In this document: piece by piece, positions 7,841-13,042 of the stretch | How positions within the stretch are numbered: position 1 is the first letter of the stretch | How the letters are laid out: every line of letters begins with the position of its first letter | Position numbers and translations under genes: made by a program | Assembly (NCBI GenBank): GCA_030039615.1 | Contig: JASHVF010000275.1 | Span: forward strand, 1-13,042 | Source of the DNA: Gammaproteobacteria bacterium | GTDB lineage: Bacteria > Pseudomonadota > Gammaproteobacteria > Steroidobacterales > Steroidobacteraceae | Reading direction: 5' to 3' | Length of the DNA: 13,042 bases | The notes under the pieces: generated by a model | What the model saw: only the letters and a program-made list of their open reading frames with translations | What the model was told of the DNA's origin: nothing | Databases searched by the model: none

Positions 7841-8236
7841 CTACGCCGCCCAGCCGTCGTAGCGCCCCTGGAACTCCGCCGCCAGTGCCGTCATGCGGGC
7901 GCTGAGCGCCTGCATGTCCGGCAGGATCAGCCGCATGGTCTTGGTGGCATGCAGACTGAGCGGAAACTCGGCCTCCTCCTGCATCGGTTTGATGTCGACG
8001 CTGAATTCGGGCTCGAGCCGCGCGCGCACCTTCTGGCAGGCCGCCTCGTCCGGCAGGGCCAGGAAGAAATCCACCGGATAGTCGTTGAAGGGAACGTAGC
8101 CGCGCGCCCGCAGCCGCTCGATGAGCTGCGCGTCCCAGCTGGCGACACGGTTGCGCGCCGCGGCGCGTACCTTGAAATAGACGCGCGCCACGATCAGCAC
8201 CAGGGCCACCAGCAGCGCTATGGCGAAGGACATCAT
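7841..8236 (-). CDS. RraB-domain protein with N-terminal membrane anchor
   Basis: The 131-residue product has a hydrophobic segment at about 2-17 (FAIALLVALVLIVARV), followed by basic residues, consistent with one N-terminal membrane helix. The remainder resembles the RraB (regulator of ribonuclease activity B) domain: VDFFLALPDEAACQKVRARL, then a core ending AAEFQGRYDGWAA, close to the family's FGGxYDGW ending. In E. coli RraB binds RNase E and alters its activity, but that protein is soluble and about 138 residues; whether this anchored form acts on RNase E is unknown. Tandem ATGs at 8236 and 8233 leave a one-residue start ambiguity, and only a weak GGCGGG precedes them. The gene begins 24 bases after the enoyl-CoA hydratase stop, so it is probably the last gene of that transcript. 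Confidence 0.8.
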   Translation of the reverse strand: MMSFAIALLVALVLIVARVYFKVRAAARNRVASWDAQLIERLRARGYVPFNDYPVDFFLALPDEAACQKVRARLEPEFSVDIKPMQEEAEFPLSLHATKTMRLILPDMQALSARMTALAAEFQGRYDGWAA

Positions 8237-8260
8237 CTGCGCACCCGCCGGCGCCGCGCC

Positions 8261-9055
8261 TCAGCCCGGCGTCCTGCCGGGGAAGCGCGGCGTGCGCTTC
8301 TCGAGAAACGCACCGATCCCTTCGGCGGCATCGGCGCTGGTGGCCTGCGCGGCGATGGCCTCGCTCTCGCGCACCATCTGCGACTCGAGGGCGCCGAGCG
8401 AGTGCGCGATCAGGCGCTTGGTGGCGCCGTAGGCGCTGCCCGGACCGTGTGCCAGGCGCTCGGCCAGCGCCAGCGCACGCCCGAGCAGGGCGCCGTCCTC
8501 GGCCACCTCGTTGACCAGTCCCCAGCCGAGCGCCTCGTCCGCGCTCAGCGCCCGGTTGAGAAGCAGCAGCTCCATCGCGCGCTTGTGCCCGACGATGCGC
8601 GGCAGCAGGAAGGTCGTGCCGGCGTCCGGTGTCAGGCCGACGCTGGTATAGGCGAGATTGAATCTCGAGCTGCGTCCGCACAGCGCCAGGTCCGCCATCG
8701 CGACCAGGCCCACGCCGGCGCCGGCGGCCGTGCCGTTGACCGCCGCCACCAGCGGCGCGTCCATGCGCACGAAGTGCGAGATCGCGGCGTGCAGGTAAGT
8801 CGTCAGCTCGCGGATGTGCCCGTCGAGCGACAGCTCGCGTGGCGGCATCGCGCGCAGATCGCCGCCGAAGGAGAAATGCCGGCCGGCACCGGTCAGCACC
8901 ACGGCACGCACGGCCGCGTTGCGCGCGCAGGCCATGGCGGCCGCCAGCAGATCCATCGCCATCTGCAGGTTGAGCGTGTTGGAGTGATCCGGGCGGTTGA
9001 GGGTCACCAGCGCCACGGCGCCGCGGGTCTCGAGCTGGACACTGGGCGCGGACAT
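8261..9055 (-). CDS. Enoyl-CoA hydratase/isomerase family protein, PaaG-like
   Basis: A 264-residue crotonase-fold protein, the usual length for single-domain members that act on acyl-CoA thioesters. The oxyanion-hole regions are FSFGGDLRAM (61-70) and NGTAAGAGVGL (107-117). Where classical hydratases carry the first catalytic glutamate (E144 of rat ECH), the segment FNLAYTSVGL has tyrosine instead; a PDAG motif with D144 follows, as in PaaG-type isomerases whose catalytic acid is an aspartate. The second glutamate appears kept at E162 (AMELLLL). An isomerase is therefore more likely than a plain hydratase, but the substrate cannot be read. The ATG at 9055 lies 8 bases after the ferredoxin stop; the Shine-Dalgarno is weak, so coupling to the upstream gene is plausible. 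No other beta-oxidation or phenylacetate gene is nearby. Confidence 0.9.
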   Translation of the reverse strand: MSAPSVQLETRGAVALVTLNRPDHSNTLNLQMAMDLLAAAMACARNAAVRAVVLTGAGRHFSFGGDLRAMPPRELSLDGHIRELTTYLHAAISHFVRMDAPLVAAVNGTAAGAGVGLVAMADLALCGRSSRFNLAYTSVGLTPDAGTTFLLPRIVGHKRAMELLLLNRALSADEALGWGLVNEVAEDGALLGRALALAERLAHGPGSAYGATKRLIAHSLGALESQMVRESEAIAAQATSADAAEGIGAFLEKRTPRFPGRTPG

Positions 9056-9063
9056 GGCCCCGG

Positions 9064-9378
9064 CTACTCGTCCGGCGCCACGGTGACGCGCAGCCCGGCG
9101 AGCGCCGGCGTGAACTCGAGCTGACAGGAGAGACGCGAATTCTCGCGGTAGTGGGCCAGCTCGGCGAGCAGCTCGCGCTCATCCGACATCATCGGCGGGA
9201 GGCGCGCCTGCCACTCGGGGTCGATGTACACGTGACAGGTCGCGCACGAGCACATGCCGCCGCAGATCGCGGCGACTCCGTAGTCGAGCTCACGCAGGTT
9301 CTCCATCACCTTCAGTCCGGTGCGCGCATCGACCTCGTGCTCGAGCCCATCGCGATCCACGACCCGCAAAAGCGCCAT
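9064..9378 (-). CDS. [2Fe-2S] ferredoxin, adrenodoxin/putidaredoxin type
   Basis: A 104-residue soluble electron carrier. The cluster ligands follow the adrenodoxin pattern exactly: C39-x5-C45-x2-C48-x36-C85, in the contexts CGGMCSCATCHVYI and LSCQLEF. C43 is an additional, non-ligand cysteine. This class serves cytochrome P450s, ring hydroxylases or Fe-S assembly (Isc Fdx). The absence of isc genes here argues against the assembly role, but no redox partner is visible. The ATG at 9378 has a strong Shine-Dalgarno within a G7 run (GGGGAG, 4-base spacer). It lies 103 bases after the YkoF-like gene and 8 bases before the enoyl-CoA hydratase gene, in the same orientation as both. Confidence 0.95.
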   Translation of the reverse strand: MALLRVVDRDGLEHEVDARTGLKVMENLRELDYGVAAICGGMCSCATCHVYIDPEWQARLPPMMSDERELLAELAHYRENSRLSCQLEFTPALAGLRVTVAPDE

Positions 9379-9481
9379 GCAACTCCCCCCCGCCGCCGCG
9401 AGTTGTTCGCACCGCCGACGGTGCCGCGACTAGTGTGCCGGTTCGCACCCCGCGCCGCCAGAGTCGCGCGCGGCGCGGACT

Positions 9482-9742
9482 TCATGCGGGGGGCAGCGGC
9501 CCGATCATCTTCATCACGAACACGGCGCGCTCGGCTCCGCCCGCCAGGCTGGCGAAGCTCGCGCCCAGGGCGACCCGCAGCGTGTCCATCACTTCCTCGA
9601 AGCCGCCGAATACCTGCGTGCTCAGGCTGTTGGTCACGACCTTCAGTCCGGGCCGCGCCTCGAGCCGCTCGAGGAACTGGTGGACGGCCGGAACGAAGTC
9701 GGCTTTGAGAGGGTACAGACTGATCTCTACGCCGATCTCCAT
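9482..9742 (-). CDS. YkoF/MTH1187-like thiamine/HMP-binding family protein
   Basis: A small 86-residue protein recognised by its opening MEIGVEISLYPL, then LEARPGLKVVTNSLSTQVFGGFEEVMDTL and a terminal AVFVMKMIGPL strand. This pattern belongs to the single-domain ferredoxin-like-fold proteins annotated as YkoF-family or MTH1187-family thiamine/hydroxymethylpyrimidine-binding. B. subtilis YkoF has two such domains; here there is one, which would need to oligomerise. No signal peptide or membrane segment is seen. The start is supported by GGGAGG 6 bases before the ATG. It is the first gene of the minus-strand set and diverges from phzF. No thiamine-biosynthesis gene or TPP riboswitch is visible, so ligand binding is inference from family. 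Confidence 0.78.
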   Translation of the reverse strand: MEIGVEISLYPLKADFVPAVHQFLERLEARPGLKVVTNSLSTQVFGGFEEVMDTLRVALGASFASLAGGAERAVFVMKMIGPLPPA

Positions 9743-9867
9743 GAGGAACCTCCCGCGCGGCGCGAGTATTGCACGCGCGGCCCCCGTTATGCCCGAAGGC
9801 CTCGCTGTCAGCCACTCGCCATGCGATAGGACTAGAATTGGCGCGTTGGCACGGTCGGATGGGAACG
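9743..9867. promoter_or_regulatory. Divergent promoter region between YkoF-like gene and phzF
   Basis: Candidate plus-strand -10 TAGAAT at 9833-9838 (5 of 6 matches) would start phzF mRNA near 9845. A minus-strand extended -10 (TGC then AATACT, 9773-9765) would start the YkoF-like mRNA near 9759, leaving a short leader with its GGGAGG Shine-Dalgarno. No good -35 is seen for either. These are weak predictions. Confidence 0.4.
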
Positions 9868-10770
9868 ATGACGCGCACGATCGAGATTCATCAGGTGGAT
9901 GCCTTCACCCGCGAGCCATTCACGGGCAATCCCACCGGTGTGGTGCTCAACGCCGACACGCTGAGCGATGCGCAGATGCTCGCGGTCGCGCGCGAGCTCA
10001 ACAACGCCGAGACCGCCTTCATCCTGGCCGCCGACGGCGCCGACCACAGCATGCGCGCGCGCTTCTTCACGCCGCGCACCGAGGTCGGATTCGTGGGGCA
10101 CGCGACGGTGGCGGCGCAGTACGTGCTGTCGCGCCGCCCGGATGCACCGCGCAGCCAGCGGCAGAAGTCCAAGGCCGGCATCGTCGACGTCGAGGTGCAT
10201 GGCACGGGTGAGGATCGCAGCATCGCCATCCGCCGCAGCCCGCCGCCCATCGGGCGCGAGTTGAACGACCGCGAGCGTCTCGCGGTTCTCGACGCGCTGG
10301 CGCTCGCCTCCGAGAGCCTCGACACGCGCATCGCGCCGCGCATCGCCGGCGCAGGCGGTGCGCGGCTGCTGATCGGCGTGCGCGGCACCGAGCCGCTGCG
10401 GCACCTCAAGCCCGACCTCGCCCGCCTGACGACGCTGTCGGCGCAGCTCGGGGCTGCCGGCTATTTCGTGTTCGCCTTCGGCGGCAGCGGCGCGCAACCG
10501 CAGGTCGAGTCACGCATGTTCTGCCCGGCGCTCGGGATCGCCGAGGATCCGGTGAGCGGCAACGCGCACGGCCTGCTCGGCGCCTACCTCGCGCAGCTCG
10601 GGCTGCTCGCTCCGGTCGACGATCGGGCACGCTTCTCCGGCATTCAGGGTCACTACCTGCATCGGCCCGGCCGCGTCGAGGTGGAGCTCGAGTTCCGCGA
10701 CGGCCGGCTCGAGGGCGTCTGGATCCGCGGTCAGGCGGTCGAGATCTTCGAGACCCGGATGACGCTCTAG
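9868..10770 (+). CDS. PhzF family phenazine biosynthesis-like isomerase/epimerase
   Basis: A 300-residue member of the PhzF family, whose fold is related to diaminopimelate epimerase. In Pseudomonas PhzF isomerises 2,3-dihydro-3-hydroxyanthranilate; most homologues have unknown substrates. Seen here: HQVDAFTREPFTGNPTGVV at the N-terminus, the proposed catalytic glutamate E48 in NNAETAFI (E45 in PhzF), GFVGHATVAAQYVL (71-90 region, H78), and the C-terminal FCPALGIAEDPVSGNAHG with D227. No other phz gene is present, so phenazine production is not implied. ATG 9868 is chosen because the family begins right before the IEIHQVDAF strand; ATG 9859, in frame, would add three residues. The frame is open upstream to 9769, but that stretch overlaps the promoter. 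The Rieske ferredoxin gene begins 7 bases after its stop, which suggests one operon. Confidence 0.93.
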   Translation: MTRTIEIHQVDAFTREPFTGNPTGVVLNADTLSDAQMLAVARELNNAETAFILAADGADHSMRARFFTPRTEVGFVGHATVAAQYVLSRRPDAPRSQRQKSKAGIVDVEVHGTGEDRSIAIRRSPPPIGRELNDRERLAVLDALALASESLDTRIAPRIAGAGGARLLIGVRGTEPLRHLKPDLARLTTLSAQLGAAGYFVFAFGGSGAQPQVESRMFCPALGIAEDPVSGNAHGLLGAYLAQLGLLAPVDDRARFSGIQGHYLHRPGRVEVELEFRDGRLEGVWIRGQAVEIFETRMTL

Positions 10771-10777
10771 GGGCGCC

Positions 10778-11089
10778 GTGGCGCAGTTCCAGGCGCTCAT
10801 GAAGCTCGCCGAGCTTCCGCTCGGCAGCATGCGGGCCGTGACGGTCGGCGCCCGTGAGATCCTCGTCTGTCACACCCGTGAGGGCGTGTTCGCACTCGAC
10901 AACATCTGCACGCACGCGCACGCGCGGCTGTGCGAGGGGCGGCTGCGGGCGACGCGCCTCGTGTGCCCGCTGCACGGCGCATCGTTCGACATCCGCGACG
11001 GCCGGGTTCTCGCTCCGCCGGCCGAGGTAGCGTTGCCCACCTACCCCGTGCGGATCGTGGCCGATGCGATCGAGGTGGCCGTCGGCTAG
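10778..11089 (+). CDS. Rieske [2Fe-2S] ferredoxin (dioxygenase-ferredoxin/NirD-like)
   Basis: A 103-residue soluble Rieske protein. The cluster motif is C44-x-H46-x16-C63-x2-H66 in the contexts CTHAHARLCEG and CPLHGASFD. Such small Rieske proteins pass electrons to ring-hydroxylating dioxygenases, or form the small subunit of assimilatory nitrite reductase; neither partner is in the window. The chosen start is GTG 10778, with AGGGG overlapping the phzF stop and a 4-base spacer; ATG 10799 is an alternative that would drop seven residues. It lies 7 bases after phzF and is probably co-transcribed. Its TAG stop shares the sequence CTAG with the TAG stop of the opposing serine-hydrolase-like gene. 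Confidence 0.93.
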   Translation: MAQFQALMKLAELPLGSMRAVTVGAREILVCHTREGVFALDNICTHAHARLCEGRLRATRLVCPLHGASFDIRDGRVLAPPAEVALPTYPVRIVADAIEVAVG

Positions 11090-12281
11090 TGGCCGGGGAC
11101 GATCGCGCGGATGTCGCCCGGCCGCGCCGCAGGCGGCACGAAGTCGCGCACCCCGCTGACGATGAGGTTCGGAATGCGGGCGTCGTCGAAATCCGCGGAG
11201 CGCGGCGCGGTGGCGGTGCAGAGTATCGCCAGCTGCAGCGAGGGGATGAGCCACAGCCGGTTGCCGCCCTCGTTGTCGGCGGCGTAGGTGTCGGGCGCCA
11301 TGTAGGGCTGCTTTGCACCCGCCGCCTGCGCGCTCAAAACCAGGTACTGTCCATGATCGTGGTCGACACGCGTCGGTGCGCGCATCGCCTTCACCCAGCC
11401 CGGACGGATGATCTCGTAGCCGCGGTAATTGCCGTCGCCGAGCATGAGCTCGGCGATGCGTATCCAGTCTCCCTGGCGCGCCAGCATGCAGCAGGCGGCG
11501 TGCGCCGCGCCGCCGGGGCGATCGAGGTAGAGCCAGGCGTCCGAGGCACCGACCCGCCGCCATAGCGCCTGCGACAGGTAGCTCGCGTAGCGCTCGCCGG
11601 TCGCGCGCTCGAGTGCCAGCGAGAGCAGCTGCGGGTCGGCCGCCTGGACCACGCGGCTCTCCCCGGGCGTGCGCGTCAGCGGCTGCGCGAGCAGCGCCGC
11701 CGTGATGTCGGAGCCGAACAACGCGCGCGCCGCGGCACTCCAGGGCACGCGAGCTGCAGGCGGGGGTGCCAGCCCGCTCGAGAACTCCAGCAGGTCGCGG
11801 AGAGTGATCGCGCCCCGCCCGTCCTGGCGCGTCTCACGCACCAGGTACCTGAGCGGCTCGTCCGGCCAGCCGAGCCGGCGGTGCGCAATGGCGCTGCCGG
11901 TGGCGAGCGCCGCCAGCAGGCGCGTGAAGGACTGGGAGTCGATCAGCGTATCGAAAGTCGAGCCCTGCCAGTAGCGCTCGAAGACGATGTGATCGTGGCG
12001 CGCGACGATGAGCGCGAGCGATCCGTGGCTGGCGGCGTAGGCCGCGGCAGCGGCCAGCGGTGGGGCGTTGAGCGACTCGAGGTCCGGCGTGACCCGCGGC
12101 GCCGGCGCCTGGTAGCTGCCCGCGAGGCGCTCGCGCGGCTGGTACCAGCCGGGCACGCGCACCGGCGCGCCGGCCTGGGCGGCCAGATACCGCTCCCAGA
12201 AGAGCGGCGCGCTCATGAAGGTGGCGAGCGCGGCGAGCAGCAAGGCGCCGAGCACCACCATCGTTACCAGAGCCGTGCGCC

Positions 12282-12285
<4 letters not shown>
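11086..12285 (-). CDS. Serine hydrolase (beta-lactamase/COG1680-like), catalytic motifs degraded
   Basis: A 399-residue protein with an N-terminal hydrophobic helix at about 5-23, either a signal anchor or a signal peptide, so it probably acts in the periplasm or at the membrane. The body resembles class C beta-lactamase/NylB-like serine hydrolases: VFERYWQGSTFDT, then TLRDLLEFSSGL, LLSLALERATGERYASYLSQALWRRVGA, GDWIRIAELMLGDG, and a final GGNRLWLIPSLQLAIL strand. The SxxK nucleophile motif aligns with S119-F-T-R122, so the general-base lysine is arginine; no SxxK occurs anywhere in the protein, which has only two lysines. The YxS/N motif aligns with VQA near 213-215, so the tyrosine is also missing. 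It may be a binding protein or a divergent enzyme; the frame is intact, so decay is not obvious. The start GTG at 12285 overlaps the ABC ATPase stop (GTGA). Fold assignment is confident, activity is not. Confidence 0.85.
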
Positions 12286-12968
<683 letters not shown>

Positions 12969-13042
12969 CAGCTCGCGTCCGCGCCGCCGGCGCGTGCCGG
13001 CGCCGCGGCCTGAGCGTCCGTGCGCGCGTTGCGGCGGGCGCA

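Noticed and set aside
7949..9124. A 391-codon plus-strand open frame
   Set aside because: It lies opposite the RraB, enoyl-CoA hydratase and ferredoxin genes and has no motifs of its own.
7083..9182. A 699-codon minus-strand open frame across gpmA and the RraB/enoyl-CoA hydratase genes
   Set aside because: It is antisense to gpmA and out of frame with two well-recognised minus-strand genes; an artefact of GC-rich codon use.
9385..9391. A run of seven C (G7 on the coding strand) before the ferredoxin ATG as a phase-variable tract
   Set aside because: It is short and forms part of the Shine-Dalgarno; single-sequence data give no sign of length variation.
9769..9867. N-terminal extension of phzF by 33 residues
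   Set aside because: The sequence is unlike the family N-terminus and covers the likely promoter region.
9868..10770. Phenazine biosynthesis locus
   Set aside because: Only a PhzF homologue is present; PhzF-family proteins are widespread outside phenazine pathways and no phzA/B/D/E/G is seen.

Overview
This 13 kb window is GC-rich chromosomal DNA that is densely packed with genes. By its gene content it comes from a gammaproteobacterium or a close relative: ZapE, the 180 kDa class of NAD-glutamate dehydrogenase, BPG-dependent phosphoglycerate mutase and an RraB-domain protein. The strong avoidance of TTA, CTA and TCA codons fits a genome of very high GC. I cannot fix the genus from sequence alone. 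No transposase, integrase, phage gene, CRISPR array, tRNA or rRNA was seen, and no stretch over about 130 bases lies outside a gene or gene-flanking signal.

Layout. (1) 1-956: the 3' part of zapE on the plus strand. (2) 1026-2078: hppD on the minus strand (tyrosine catabolism), converging on zapE with a hairpin between them. (3) 2138-6985: gdhB, a 1615-residue NAD-specific glutamate dehydrogenase, divergent from hppD. The 59-base gap holds two back-to-back TATAAT boxes, each so close to its start codon that both messages should be leaderless or nearly so. (4) 7086-7835: gpmA on the plus strand, preceded by two strong hairpins that resemble the zapE-hppD hairpins. (5) 7841-9742: a minus-strand set transcribed as YkoF-like thiamine/HMP-binding protein, adrenodoxin-type [2Fe-2S] ferredoxin, PaaG-like enoyl-CoA hydratase/isomerase, and a membrane-anchored RraB-domain protein. 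(6) 9868-11089: a divergent plus-strand pair, a PhzF-family protein and a Rieske ferredoxin. (7) 11086-12968: a minus-strand pair, an ABC ATPase translationally coupled through a GTGA overlap to a membrane-anchored beta-lactamase-fold protein whose catalytic motifs look degraded.

How they fit together. hppD and gdhB both serve amino-acid catabolism (tyrosine to homogentisate, glutamate to 2-oxoglutarate) and share a promoter region, so competing or common regulation is plausible. The central divergent cluster holds two different [2Fe-2S] electron carriers, an acyl-CoA enzyme and a PhzF-type isomerase, but no oxygenase or reductase partner; its joint function is unknown. Most of the window is ordinary metabolism. 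The items most worth a second look are the divergent leaderless promoter pair, the repeated intergenic palindromes, the apparently inactive serine-hydrolase homologue coupled to an ABC ATPase, and the membrane-tethered RraB-domain protein.
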